Positions 8,188 to 17,487 are shown, counted from the first letter of the stretch. The stretch: 64,000 nt of DNA from Streptomyces aquilus (GCF_003955715.1 NZ_CP034463.1:7936001-8000000); one strand, 5' to 3'. Numbers and translations are program-made. Notes: a model not told the origin generated them from the letters alone.

Positions 8188-9579
8188 GTGAACCGACGGC
8201 ACCACATGTGGAGGTGTGCCCTGTCGCCCCTCCTCCGCTACCCGTCCGTCGACGAACTCGGCGCGCGCGCCGCCGCACTCGTCGCCCGCCACCCCCGTGA
8301 CGCCCGGCTCCGCCACGTCGGCACCTCCCGCGCCGGCACCCCGATGTGGCTGCTGTCCGTCGGCCACGGCAGCCGGCACGCCCTCGTCGTCGCCGGCCCG
8401 CACGCCAACGAACCCGTGGGCGGCGCCACCGTCCTGCACCTGGCCGAGCGTGCCCTCGCCGACCCCGGGCCCGCCGAGGCCGCCGACGCCACGTGGAACC
8501 TGCTGCTCTGCCTCGACCCCGACGGCCTGCGCCGCAACGAGGGCTGGCTGCACGGCCCGTACACCCTCGGCCGCTACTTCCGGCACTTCTTCCGGCCCGG
8601 CTTCCTGGAACAGCCCGAGTGGCTGCCCGACGGCGCCGCCGCCGTCACCCTGCCGGAGACCCGCGCCCTGCTCGACCTCCAGGACGAGCTGCGGCCCTTC
8701 CTTCAGTGCTCGCTGCACGGCGTCGACGTCGGCGGCGGCTTCGTCGAGCTCACCCACGACCTGCCCGGACTCGCCGGACGCGTCGCCCGGATCGCGGGCC
8801 GGCTCGGCATCCCGCGCGAACTCGGCGCGTACGACACCCTGTACTGGCCCGGCCTCGGCCCCGCCGTCTACCGCATCCCGCCGCCGCGCCGGGGTGACCT
8901 GGCCGCGGCCATCACCGAGGCCGCCGTCGAGTCCACCTGGTTCCACCCCTACCGGCACGGCACCGTGACCGCGGTCGTCGAGGCGCCCATGTGGGGCGTG
9001 GCCACCGTCGAGGACGGCTCCCCGCCCGTCGACGCCGACACCGTCCTGCGCCTCGTCAGCCGCACGCTGCGGCACGACACCGGCCTCCTGGAGCAACTGC
9101 TCGCCCGGATCCGCCCGCACGTCGCCGCCGTACCGGACGCGGAGCGGCTGCTCGCCCCGGTGGACGACTATTTACTGGTCTGCCCCGGCCTCGCCGACGC
9201 CTGGGACCCCGATGTCACCGGCACCGACGGGGGCCGCCCGCTGCCGCCCCTGAGCACCGCCCACCTCGCCACCCTGCGCATCTCCGGCCGCCGGCTGGCG
9301 CTGCGCTCGGCGGGACTGCTGCACCAGCTCGTCACCGCCGCCGGCACCGACCCGGCCGGCGTGCTGCCCGAACTCGACCGGCTGATCGACCTGTGGTGCG
9401 CCGACTACCTCGACGGCTGCGGAGCCCACTGGATCCCCATCGGCCGCCAGGTGGAGTACCAGGCGCGGGTGGTGCAGGCCGCGTTCGAACTGGCGGCCGG
9501 GCGGCACGCGCGCGTGGGCTCTCGATCGGGTGAGTCGGGGTGGGGTTCCCCGACGGCCGTGCCGATGCAACGGGAATGA
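8188..9579 (+). CDS. M14 family zinc carboxypeptidase-like protein, with TTA codon
   Basis: This protein of about 463 residues has zinc-carboxypeptidase features: GPHANEP gives the H-x2-E zinc pair, SLHGVD the third ligand, and VVEAPMWG carries the candidate catalytic Glu. It is a paralogue of the gene at 10022-11272. The 5' end is uncertain: GTG 8188, ATG 8206 or a CTG at 8221 behind GGAGG are all possible. A leucine TTA codon at 9172-9174 (codon 329) makes translation depend on the bldA tRNA, which in Streptomyces ties expression to development. There is no signal peptide. Its stop overlaps the subtilisin inhibitor start (ATGA). Confidence 0.85.
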   Translation: MNRRHHMWRCALSPLLRYPSVDELGARAAALVARHPRDARLRHVGTSRAGTPMWLLSVGHGSRHALVVAGPHANEPVGGATVLHLAERALADPGPAEAADATWNLLLCLDPDGLRRNEGWLHGPYTLGRYFRHFFRPGFLEQPEWLPDGAAAVTLPETRALLDLQDELRPFLQCSLHGVDVGGGFVELTHDLPGLAGRVARIAGRLGIPRELGAYDTLYWPGLGPAVYRIPPPRRGDLAAAITEAAVESTWFHPYRHGTVTAVVEAPMWGVATVEDGSPPVDADTVLRLVSRTLRHDTGLLEQLLARIRPHVAAVPDAERLLAPVDDYLLVCPGLADAWDPDVTGTDGGRPLPPLSTAHLATLRISGRRLALRSAGLLHQLVTAAGTDPAGVLPELDRLIDLWCADYLDGCGAHWIPIGRQVEYQARVVQAAFELAAGRHARVGSRSGESGWGSPTAVPMQRE

Positions 9580-9995
9580 AGAACCGCACTGCATCGAAGG
9601 CGGCCCGAGGCGCCCTGCTCGCCGCGACCGCCCTCCTCGTCGCCGGTACGGCCCCCGCCCAGGCGACGGCCCAGCACTCCCGCACCGGCACCTGGCTCTA
9701 CCTCACGGTCACCAAGGGCGACGCCCGCTCCAGCGACACCCGCGGCACCCTCCTGCTGTGCGACCCGCCCCAAGGGCACGGCCGCGCCGCCGAGGCCTGC
9801 GCGGAACTGGCGGCGGTCGACGGCGACCTCGCGGCCCTCCCGCCGAAGGGCGGCTACTGCCCGATGCTCTACGCCCCGGTGACCGCACACGCGCGCGGGC
9901 AGTGGAACGGACGGCCCGTCGAGTACACGGAGACCTTCTCCAACGGATGCGTGATGGCCGGACGCACCGGATCGGTGTTCGCGCTCGACGGCTGA
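9576..9995 (+). CDS. Subtilisin inhibitor-like (SSI) secreted protease inhibitor
   Basis: The product has a signal peptide of about 32 residues (basic head, then GALLAATALLVAGTAPAQATA), followed by a mature domain of about 107 residues that matches the Streptomyces subtilisin inhibitor family. Four cysteines are in the family positions (LLLCDPP, AEAC, YCPML, NGCVM) and should form two disulfides. The reactive loop CPMLYAPV puts Met at P1, as in the classic inhibitor, favouring subtilisin-type targets. The ATG at 9576 overlaps the TGA of the upstream M14 gene by 4 bp, suggesting translational coupling; an in-frame GTG at 9540 would add 12 residues before the signal. Confidence 0.93.
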   Translation: MKNRTASKAARGALLAATALLVAGTAPAQATAQHSRTGTWLYLTVTKGDARSSDTRGTLLLCDPPQGHGRAAEACAELAAVDGDLAALPPKGGYCPMLYAPVTAHARGQWNGRPVEYTETFSNGCVMAGRTGSVFALDG

Positions 9996-10021
9996 CCCCC
10001 GCGCGGGTGGGGCGGCGGCGG

Positions 10022-11272
10022 TCACGCGGCCCGGTCGCGCGCGTGCCGCGCCGCCGCCACCACCGTGCGCGACTGGTGCTCCACCTGGTGCTCCAACGGC
10101 ACCCAGCGGGCCCGGAAGCGCACCGCGAACGCCTCGCTCCACGTCGCGACCAGCCGCTCCAGGCGTGGCGCCGCTGGGTCGTCGTGCTCGGTCAGGACCC
10201 GCAGCAGCATCGCCGCCGCCCGCAGCGGCAGCCGGCGCGCGAACGCGTCCACGCTGCCCACGTACGCGCGCGTGTTGTCGGCCGGGGCCGTGTGCGTCCA
10301 GTCCGCGGCCAGTCCCGGCACCAGGTCGAGACCCCACTTGGCGGCCCGCAGCAGCGGTCCCTCGACGCCGGGCAGCCGCGGCAGCGCGTCGGTCAGTACC
10401 CGCTCGACCCGGCGCGTGTCCAGCAGCAGCCGTTCCGCCAGCCGGCGCAGCGCCACCGCGGGCGCCGGATGCGGCACCGGGTCGTCGACCAGGTCACTGG
10501 CCCACATCGGCACCTCGACGATCGCGGTCAGCCCGCCGTACCGATGCGCGTGGTACCAGGTGCTGTTGCGCGCGTCGTCCGGCATGCTCGGGTACGCCGC
10601 CCCGGCGCCCGGCGAGGGCATCACATGCACGCCAGGCCCCGACGCCGGCCAGCCCGCGGCGTCCGAGGCGCCGGTCTCCACCGGGATGTTGAGCTCCGCC
10701 GCGGACTTGGCGAACGGCTCGGCGAGCCCCGGTATGTCCTTCGTCAGCTGCACCCAGCTGCCGCCCAGGTCGGTGCCGTGCAGCGTCACCTGGAGGTAGG
10801 GGCGCAGTTCGTCGATGACGCCGGTCAGGGCGCGGGTCTCGGGCGGCAGCCGGTCGGGTGGCAGCACCGCGGGCGACCACTCCGGCTGCTCGTGGCCCGC
10901 GGGCCGGAAGAAGCCCCGGTGGTAGTCGAACAGGGTGCGCGGCGCCGGGGTCACATGCAGGGACGCCCCGTCGGGGTCCGCGCACAGCAGGAAGTGCCAG
11001 GACGTGTCCGCCCGCAACTCCTGCTCCCGTACGACCCGTTCGGCGACGTCGAGCAGAGTGGCGCCGCCGGTCGGCTCGTTGGCGTGGGCGCCGGCGACGA
11101 CGAGCACGGCGCGTTCCGCACGGCCCACGGACAGCAGCAGCAGGGGTCTGCCCGCCCGTGACCGGCCGATCTGCCGCAGGGTGCACAGAGCGGGCCGATG
11201 AGCGGCCAACGCCCTTGCCGACGCGACGACTTCGGTCACTGTGGGGTAGCGCAGCTCCGGCAGGAGACTCAC
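10022..11272 (-). CDS. M14 family zinc carboxypeptidase-like protein (paralogue)
   Basis: This is a paralogue of 8188-9579 on the opposite strand. Shared blocks include RYPTVTEV, LRQIGRSRAG, AGAHANEPTGGAT (zinc H-x2-E), VTLHGTDLGG (third ligand) and AIVEVPMWAS (candidate catalytic Glu). The start chosen is the GTG at 11272, where homology to the paralogue begins; GTG codons at 11281 and 11314 are alternatives. No signal peptide is seen. The two M14 genes converge on the SSI gene, so the block is a peptidase/inhibitor cluster. Substrates are unknown: peptides, gamma-glutamyl compounds or amino-acylated small molecules are possible. Confidence 0.85.
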   Translation of the reverse strand: MSLLPELRYPTVTEVVASARALAAHRPALCTLRQIGRSRAGRPLLLLSVGRAERAVLVVAGAHANEPTGGATLLDVAERVVREQELRADTSWHFLLCADPDGASLHVTPAPRTLFDYHRGFFRPAGHEQPEWSPAVLPPDRLPPETRALTGVIDELRPYLQVTLHGTDLGGSWVQLTKDIPGLAEPFAKSAAELNIPVETGASDAAGWPASGPGVHVMPSPGAGAAYPSMPDDARNSTWYHAHRYGGLTAIVEVPMWASDLVDDPVPHPAPAVALRRLAERLLLDTRRVERVLTDALPRLPGVEGPLLRAAKWGLDLVPGLAADWTHTAPADNTRAYVGSVDAFARRLPLRAAAMLLRVLTEHDDPAAPRLERLVATWSEAFAVRFRARWVPLEHQVEHQSRTVVAAARHARDRAA

Positions 11273-11543
11273 CCCCGACACATCCGCCCGGCTTCGCAAT
11301 CCGCAGTACCCCACGCTCTCCGTGGACTGTCAAGGACGCACCGGGGGAGGCTCCAGGGGGCGCCCAGATGCATTTACCGCCGACGGGAAAGGCCGTTGGT
11401 GCCGACGGGGGTGCCCGGGCCCCGCCGGACCGCGGTCGCGGGCACCGGCGCCCGGCAGGGCGTGCGGGTACGCGCGCGTGAGGCGTCGTCGAGCACGGGT
11501 GCGGCGGCCGTCGACCAGGCCGCGAGGACGGTGCCGACGCCTG
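11273..11543. other. Intergenic stretch without a recognisable gene
   Basis: This is the upstream region of the minus-strand M14 gene. Open frames that cross it are extensions of frames antisense to treY and have no ribosome sites or family match. I see no clear promoter. Confidence 0.5.
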
Positions 11544-11703
11544 CCACCCCCGCCGGTCCTCCGGCACGGGCCGCGTCAGCGCGCGTCGGTCGTCGGCGCG
11601 GGTCGCGTCAGCACGTGCTGGTCGTCGGCACGGGCGGCGTCAGCACGCGCTGGTCGTCGGCACGGGCCGTGTCACCACGCGCCGGTCGACCGACAGGGGC
11701 CCC
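11544..11703. repeat. 32-bp tandem repeat array 1 (about five units)
   Basis: Units begin at about 11544, 11576, 11608, 11640 and 11672, each 32 bp. The three central copies are most alike, sharing tcagcacg at the start and ggtcgtcggcacggg in the middle; the first and last are degenerate. The period is not a multiple of three and no gene covers it. It lies between the M14 start and the treY stop. Confidence 0.75.
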
Positions 11704-11832
11704 GGGAGCGCGCGCGGGTGCGAGCCGGTCACCGGGCCGGGACCGCGGCGCACGGCGAAGGCGCGCGCGCTGGGCGCACCTCCCCGACACCCGCCGGCCG
11801 CGCGCGACGCGCACTCCCCACAGCGGCTGTCC

Positions 11833-11920
11833 GACCCGCGGCGCGCCCCCTACCGCAGCACCCCGACCCGCGGCGCGCCCCCTACCGCAGCAACTCGACC
11901 CGAGGCGCGCGCCCCCGCCG
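11833..11920. repeat. 32-bp tandem repeat array 2 (two and a half units)
   Basis: Two nearly identical 32-bp units (11833-11864 and 11865-11896) share gacccgcggcgcgcccccta, followed by a partial third copy starting at 11897 that ends just before the treY stop. The sequence is unrelated to array 1 but the period is the same. Confidence 0.75.
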
Positions 11921-11923
11921 TGG

Positions 11924-14272
11924 CTACCCCACCCTCTCCAGCAGAGCCACCGGCAGGCCCTCGAAAAGCTCCGCCACGCGCGCGTGTCCCGTGAACTCCC
12001 GCTCCGGGGCCAGCACATCGGCCCACCGCCCCGGCGGCAGCGGCAGCCGGGTCTCGCCCCAGCCGCCCGCCTCCGCCAGCCGCAGCGACAGCCGGGTGAC
12101 GGCGGTGACGACCTCCCCGGAGCGGGCGAACGCCAGACAGTGGGCCGCCGCCGGGCCCTCGGCGGCGAGCGGCTCGTACGACGCCGAGTCACCGAACGCG
12201 GCGGGCCGACGGGCGCGCAGCCGCAGCGCCGCCGCCGTCAACGCGCCCTTCTCGCCCGGCTCTTCCGGCGGGAACCGCACCGGCCGCCGGTTGTCCGGGT
12301 CCACCAGCGCCCGGTACTCGGCCTCCGTGCCCTGGTAGACGTCCGGCACCCCGGGCATCGTCAGATGGACCAGCGCCGTGCCGAGCAGGTTCGCCCGCAC
12401 CGACGGCTCCAGGGCGCTCCGGAAGGCCGCCACGTGCTCGCCCGGCACCCCGCACGGCCCCGCCGCGACGAACGCCGCCACCGCCTCCTCGTAGGGCGGT
12501 TCCTGCTCCGTCCAGCTGGTGTAGAGCCCGGCCTCGCGCACATGCTTCAGCAGCGCCCCCCGCACCCGGTCCGGGCTCGCCGGGCCGAGCCCGAACACGG
12601 TCTGCCAGGCCGCCCACGCCAGCTGGGCGTCGGGGACGCCGTCGCCGGTGCGCGTCACCTCGGCCAGCACGTCGGCCCAGCGCTGCGGGCACTCGGTGAG
12701 CACGGCGAGCGCGGCCCGCACGTCCGCGCTGCGCTTGGTGTCGTGCGTCGACACGACGGTCCCGGTGGCCGGCCAGTCGCGCTGCACGCGCGCGCAGTAG
12801 GCGTGGAAGTCCTCCGGGGACACCGCCGGGCTGCCCGGGTTCCCGCCCACCTCGGTCGCCGACAGCAGCGGCACGTAGCGGTAGAACGCCGTGTCCTCCA
12901 CGGACTTGGCCCGCAGCGCCGACGAGGTCTGCGCGAACCGCGCCCGGAACTCCAGGTGCTCCGGCCCGTCGCCCGCCCGCCCGAGCATCAGATCGCGGAC
13001 GACGTCGACCGCGCCCGCCTCCTCCGGGACGACGAACGCCTGCCGCGCCTCCTCGGCGGCCTCCTCGGTCACCACGGTCGCGGCGTCGGTCGAGGAGTAC
13101 GGCCGGTAGACCTCCATCCGCACCAGCAGCTCCTGGAGGGCCGTGCGCAGCGCCCAGGGCGCCCGGTCGCGCAGCGCGGGCTCCGGGGACGTGGCGCACA
13201 GCCGGACCGCCACCCGGGTCAGCCGCTCGGTCTCGGCCGCCAGCTCGTGCGTGAGCACCTTGTACGCCGCTCGCCGCACCGTCGCCTCCCAGTGGCCGCC
13301 CCGGTCGGTCTGCGGGGCCGCGAACCGCCGGTACTGCCCGAGGAGTTCCCCGAACCCCGCCGGGTCCGTGAACACCCCGTCCACGTGGCGCAGCGCGTCG
13401 TAGCCGGTGGTCCCCGCGACCGGCCAGGAGGCGGGCAGCGGCTCGCCGTCCGCGAGGATCTTCTCCACGACCGTCCAGCGCCCGCCCGTCGCCTCGTGCA
13501 GCCGCAGCAGATAGGCGTCCGGGTCCGCGAGCCCGTCGGGGTGGTCGATCCGCAGCCCGTCGACCACTCCCTCGTGGAGCAGCTGGAGGATCTTGCCGTG
13601 GGTGGCCTCGAACACCTCCGGGTCCTCCACCCGCACCCCGATCAGCTCCGAGATGCTGAAGAACCGCCGGTAGTTGAGCTCGGTACGGGCCAGCCGCCAC
13701 CACGCGAGGCGGTACCACTGGGCGTCGAGCAGCTGGGGCAGCGGCAGGTCCCGGGTGCCGTCGCGGAGCGGGAAGGCGTGGTCGTAGTAGCGCAGGACGT
13801 CCCCGTCGACCACCAGCCGCTCCAGCTCGCCGCCGAGCGGGCCGCCGAGCACCGGCAGCAGGATCTGCCCGCCCTGCGCCTCCCAGTCGACGTCGAACCA
13901 GCGCGCGTACGGCGACTTCGGGCCCTCCCGCAGCACCTCCCACAGCGCCCGGTTGTGACGCGGGGCCATCGCCATGTGGTTCGGCACGATGTCCACCACC
14001 AGGCCCAGACCGTGCTCCCGCGCGGTCCGCGCGAGCGCGCGCAGGCCCTCCTCGCCGCCCAGTTCGCCGCGCACGCGCGCGTGGTCGACGACGTCGTAGC
14101 CGTGCGGGGAGCCGGGGACGGCCTCCAGGACGGGGGACAGGTGCAGATGCGAGACGCCGAGCGAGGCGAGGTACGGTACGGCCGCCGCGGCGGCGTCGAA
14201 GGGGAACTCGGGCTGTAGCTGAAGCCGGTAGGTGGCCGTCGGCACCGCCGGGTCGGGTCGCGCAGGTGTCAT
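11924..14272 (-). CDS. treY: Malto-oligosyltrehalose synthase
   Basis: TreY isomerises the reducing-end alpha-1,4 bond of maltodextrins to an alpha,alpha-1,1 bond, giving maltooligosyl-trehalose for TreZ. The 782-residue length is typical. GH13 features seen are an N-terminal TYRLQLQPEFPFDAAAAAVP block diagnostic of TreY, VVDIVPNHMA (region I), DGLRIDHPDGL (nucleophile Asp), VVEKIL (acid/base Glu) and VVSTHDTKRS (region IV). It follows glgX by 103 bp on the same strand, so the two are probably one transcript. The stop is directly behind repeat array 2. Confidence 0.96.
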   Translation of the reverse strand: MTPARPDPAVPTATYRLQLQPEFPFDAAAAAVPYLASLGVSHLHLSPVLEAVPGSPHGYDVVDHARVRGELGGEEGLRALARTAREHGLGLVVDIVPNHMAMAPRHNRALWEVLREGPKSPYARWFDVDWEAQGGQILLPVLGGPLGGELERLVVDGDVLRYYDHAFPLRDGTRDLPLPQLLDAQWYRLAWWRLARTELNYRRFFSISELIGVRVEDPEVFEATHGKILQLLHEGVVDGLRIDHPDGLADPDAYLLRLHEATGGRWTVVEKILADGEPLPASWPVAGTTGYDALRHVDGVFTDPAGFGELLGQYRRFAAPQTDRGGHWEATVRRAAYKVLTHELAAETERLTRVAVRLCATSPEPALRDRAPWALRTALQELLVRMEVYRPYSSTDAATVVTEEAAEEARQAFVVPEEAGAVDVVRDLMLGRAGDGPEHLEFRARFAQTSSALRAKSVEDTAFYRYVPLLSATEVGGNPGSPAVSPEDFHAYCARVQRDWPATGTVVSTHDTKRSADVRAALAVLTECPQRWADVLAEVTRTGDGVPDAQLAWAAWQTVFGLGPASPDRVRGALLKHVREAGLYTSWTEQEPPYEEAVAAFVAAGPCGVPGEHVAAFRSALEPSVRANLLGTALVHLTMPGVPDVYQGTEAEYRALVDPDNRRPVRFPPEEPGEKGALTAAALRLRARRPAAFGDSASYEPLAAEGPAAAHCLAFARSGEVVTAVTRLSLRLAEAGGWGETRLPLPPGRWADVLAPEREFTGHARVAELFEGLPVALLERVG

Positions 14273-14375
14273 GCAGACCTACGTACCCGCCCCGCCGCCT
14301 TTCGTGTCATCACTCCCTGCATGTCCGTACGGCTGATCGGCCCACTGGGCCGCGCCCGCTCGGCCGCGCTCGTGG

Positions 14376-16493
14376 CTAGACCGGGCGCTGCAACACCGTC
14401 ATGCTCCGGTCCACCAGGGTCAGCCGGTCCCCGGCCCGCACCTTCGGGCCGGAGCCCTGTGGCTGTCCCTCCGCGCGCGCGGTGTCGACGACGACCTCCC
14501 ACTGGCGGCCGTGGTTGACGGGCACCACGAAGTCCAGCGTCTTGTGCGAGGCGTTGAACATCAGCAGGAACGAGTCGTCGCTGATCCGCTCCCCGCGCGG
14601 GCCCGGCTCGGAGATCGCGTTGCCGTTGAGGAACACCGAGAGGGCCGACGCCTTGGCCCGGTCCCAGTCCCGCTGGGTCATCTCCTCGCCCTCCGGGGTG
14701 AACCAGGCGATGTCCGACAGCTCGTCGTGGGTGCCCTCCACGGGCCGCCCGTGGAAGAACCGCCGGCGGCGGAAGACCGGATGGTCCCGGCGCAGCCACA
14801 CCATCGCGCGCGTGAAGGCCAGCAGGTCGCCGAACACCTCGCCCTCCTCCGGCCACTGCACCCACGCCAGCTCGCTGTCCTGGCAGTAGGCGTTGTTGTT
14901 GCCGCGCTGGGTGCGGGCGAACTCGTCGCCGTGGCTGAGCATCGGCACGCCCTGGGACAGCATCAGCGTGGCGATGAAGTTGCGCATCTGGCGGGCGCGC
15001 AGCTCCAGCACGTGCGGGTCGTCGGTCTCGCCCTCGGCCCCGCAGTTCCAGGACCGGTTGTGGCTCTCGCCGTCCCGGTTCTCCTCGCCGTTGGCCATGT
15101 TGTGCTTGTCGTTGTACGAGACGAGGTCGTGCAGCGTGAAGCCGTCGTGGCAGGTCACGAAGTTGATGGAGGCCAGCGGGCGGCGTCCGTCGTCCTGGTA
15201 GAGGTCCGAGGAACCGGTCAGCCGGGACGCGAACTCCGCGACCGCCCGCCGCTCACCGCGCCACAGGTCGCGCACGGTGTCGCGGTACTTGCCGTTCCAC
15301 TCGGTCCACAGCGGCGGGAAGTTGCCCACCTGGTAGCCGCCCTCGCCGACGTCCCACGGTTCGGCGATCAGCTTCACCTGCGAGACCACCGGGTCCTGCT
15401 GCACCAGGTCGAAGAACGACGACAGCCGGTCCACCTCGTGGAACTGCCGGGCCAGGGTCGCCGCGAGGTCGAAGCGGAAGCCGTCGACATGCATCTCGGT
15501 GACCCAGTAGCGCAGCGAGTCCATGATCAGCTGGAGGACGTGCGGGGAGCGCATCAGCAGGGAGTTGCCGGTGCCCGTGGTGTCCATGTAGTAGCGGGGA
15601 TCGTCGGTGAGGCGGTAGTAGGACGGGTTGTCCAGGCCCCGGAAGGACAGCGTCGGGCCCAGGTGGTTGCCCTCCGCGGTGTGGTTGTAGACGACGTCGA
15701 GGATGACCTCGATCCCGGCCTCGTGCAGCGCGCGGACCGCCGACTTGAACTCCAGGACCTGCTGGCCGCGGTCGCCCCAGGAGGCGTACGCGTTGTGCGG
15801 GGCGAAGAAGCCGATCGTGTTGTAGCCCCAGTAGTTGTTGAGGCCCATGTCGACCAGCCGGTGGTCGTTGACGAACTGATGGACCGGCATCAGCTCCAGC
15901 GCCGTCACGCCCAGCTCGGTGAGGTGCTCGATGATCGCCGGATGCGCGAGGGCGGCGTACGTACCCCGCAGTTCCTCGGGCAGACCCGGGTGGCGCATGG
16001 TGAGGCCCTTCACATGGGCCTCGTAGATCACCGTGTGGTGGTAGTCGGTACGGGGGCGGCGGTCGTCGCCCCAGTCGAAGTACGGGTTGACCACGACCGA
16101 GCTCATGGTGTGCGGGGCGGAGTCCAGGTCGTTGCGCTTCTCGGGCGCGTCGAAGTGGTAGCCGTACACCTCCTCGCCCCACCGGATCGAACCGCTGATC
16201 GCACGCGCGTACGGATCGAGCAGCAGTTTCGCGGAGTTGCAGCGCAGTCCGCGCTCCGGGGCGTACGGGCCGTGCACCCGGAAGCCGTACCGCTGTCCCG
16301 GCATCACGCCGGGCAGATACGCGTGCCGTACGAACGCGTCGGACTCGCGCAGTTCCACCGCCGTCTCAGAGCCGTCGTCGTGCAGCAGACACAGCTCAAC
16401 TCGGTCCGCGGCCTCCGTGAAGACCGCGAAGTTCGTGCCGGCGCCGTCGTACGTGGCACCGAGTGGATATGCCTCTCCAGGCCAGACCTGCAT
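14376..16493 (-). CDS. glgX: Glycogen debranching enzyme (GlgX/TreX)
   Basis: This GH13 isoamylase-type enzyme hydrolyses alpha-1,6 branches of glycogen and supplies linear maltodextrin to TreY. The 705 residues start at MQVWPGEAYPLGATYDGAG, the conserved beginning of the family, so I prefer the ATG at 16493 over an upstream start at 16541. A CBM48-like domain is N-terminal. Catalytic motifs are VILDVVYNHTAEG, DGFRFDLAAT (nucleophile), LIAEPWD (acid/base) and FVTCHDGFT. It is the first gene of the glgX-treY unit and divergent from the split amine oxidase genes. Confidence 0.95.
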   Translation of the reverse strand: MQVWPGEAYPLGATYDGAGTNFAVFTEAADRVELCLLHDDGSETAVELRESDAFVRHAYLPGVMPGQRYGFRVHGPYAPERGLRCNSAKLLLDPYARAISGSIRWGEEVYGYHFDAPEKRNDLDSAPHTMSSVVVNPYFDWGDDRRPRTDYHHTVIYEAHVKGLTMRHPGLPEELRGTYAALAHPAIIEHLTELGVTALELMPVHQFVNDHRLVDMGLNNYWGYNTIGFFAPHNAYASWGDRGQQVLEFKSAVRALHEAGIEVILDVVYNHTAEGNHLGPTLSFRGLDNPSYYRLTDDPRYYMDTTGTGNSLLMRSPHVLQLIMDSLRYWVTEMHVDGFRFDLAATLARQFHEVDRLSSFFDLVQQDPVVSQVKLIAEPWDVGEGGYQVGNFPPLWTEWNGKYRDTVRDLWRGERRAVAEFASRLTGSSDLYQDDGRRPLASINFVTCHDGFTLHDLVSYNDKHNMANGEENRDGESHNRSWNCGAEGETDDPHVLELRARQMRNFIATLMLSQGVPMLSHGDEFARTQRGNNNAYCQDSELAWVQWPEEGEVFGDLLAFTRAMVWLRRDHPVFRRRRFFHGRPVEGTHDELSDIAWFTPEGEEMTQRDWDRAKASALSVFLNGNAISEPGPRGERISDDSFLLMFNASHKTLDFVVPVNHGRQWEVVVDTARAEGQPQGSGPKVRAGDRLTLVDRSMTVLQRPV

Positions 16494-16674
16494 GGACACG
16501 ACTCTTTCAGCTCGTCGCCGCCGCCGTGGCGCCTTGACCACGAGTCTCCACGAAAGTGATGGAACCTCCTATGACTTACGTCCCTCTTACCGATCGACCA
16601 GTGCATACGCGGTATGCCGAAACGTGTGGGGCTAAGACGTACTCCCGGGATCGAAGGGGGAGTAGGGGGAAGAT

Positions 16675-17487
16675 GTGCGCAAGATAGTGCACCGCCACCT
16701 GGGCAAGGTGGTGGCAGGTGCGGCCATCGCGGTGGCCTCGACCGCCGTGATGGTCGGTGTCACCCTGCCGGGGACGGCGGGCGCCGACGAAACGGGCGGG
16801 ACCAAGGGCGACGGCAAGGCGGCCGCCGCCCAGCAGCTGGGGCAGGACGAGCAGGGCGCGCCCGTCGCGCCGGGCGTCGTCCAGGAGGCCCCGGACGAAG
16901 GGGACAAGGGCAAGGGCGGCGATCCGCTGACCGACGACGAGATCGCCCGGGCCCAGAAGATCGCCGTGAACCGGCAGACGTTCGCCGCGACGCAGGACGT
17001 GGACGGCGAGCGCGGTCCGCAGCAGCTGACCGTCGACCTGGCCGAGCCGGAGAACGACGGCACCGACACGTCCCGGCGGGCCGACGTGTCGTACTACGAC
17101 TACCGGGACGACACGCTGGTCACCAAGACCGTCGACCTGGACACCGGGAAGGTCGTGGACTCCACCGACCAGCACGGCGTCCAGCCGCCGCCGAGCCGCG
17201 CCGAGAGCAGTGCGGCGGCGGCCCTGCTGATCGCCGACCCGCTGGGAGCCGGCCTCAAGGCCGACTACAAGGACGCGATGGGCAAGGAGCTCACCTCGCC
17301 GGACCAGCTCCAGCTCAGTGGCGGCATCTACCGGGCCGCGCCGGGCGCACAGCCGGCCGCGCTGGACAAGTGCGGCGAGCACCGCTGCGTGCGGCTGTTC
17401 ACGAAGGTCAAGAACGGGCCGTGGATCGACACCACGTTCCTGGTCATCGACCTGAGCGCCCACAAGGTCGCCGAACTCAAGCACTGA
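16675..17487 (+). CDS. Secreted protein matching the N-terminal domains of copper amine oxidase
   Basis: The 270-residue product has a signal peptide (about 1-38; VVAGAAIAVAS core, end near GTAGADE) and a charged linker. From about residue 82 it resembles the N2 and N3 domains of copper amine oxidases: DPLTDDEIARAQKI, an ADVSYYDY strand, VDLDTGKVVD, the signature GVQPPPSRAES, and ADPLGAGL before LTSPDQL. It contains no catalytic domain. The next gene, 160 bp downstream on the same strand, carries that domain alone. I infer that the two products together form one oxidase-like protein outside the cell. A GTG start follows AGGGGGA. Confidence 0.68.
   Translation: MRKIVHRHLGKVVAGAAIAVASTAVMVGVTLPGTAGADETGGTKGDGKAAAAQQLGQDEQGAPVAPGVVQEAPDEGDKGKGGDPLTDDEIARAQKIAVNRQTFAATQDVDGERGPQQLTVDLAEPENDGTDTSRRADVSYYDYRDDTLVTKTVDLDTGKVVDSTDQHGVQPPPSRAESSAAAALLIADPLGAGLKADYKDAMGKELTSPDQLQLSGGIYRAAPGAQPAALDKCGEHRCVRLFTKVKNGPWIDTTFLVIDLSAHKVAELKH

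Noticed and set aside
11544..11703. CRISPR array
   Set aside because: The 32-bp units are directly adjacent with no unique spacers, and no cas gene is in the window.
11198..14218. 1006-codon open frame on the plus strand opposite treY and the M14 start
   Set aside because: It is antisense to treY, has no ribosome site or family motif, and has the Arg/Pro/Gly-rich composition of a shadow frame in high-GC DNA.
14511..16559. 682-codon plus-strand frame opposite glgX
   Set aside because: It is the shadow of glgX; no domain, no ribosome site, and composition typical of antisense frames.
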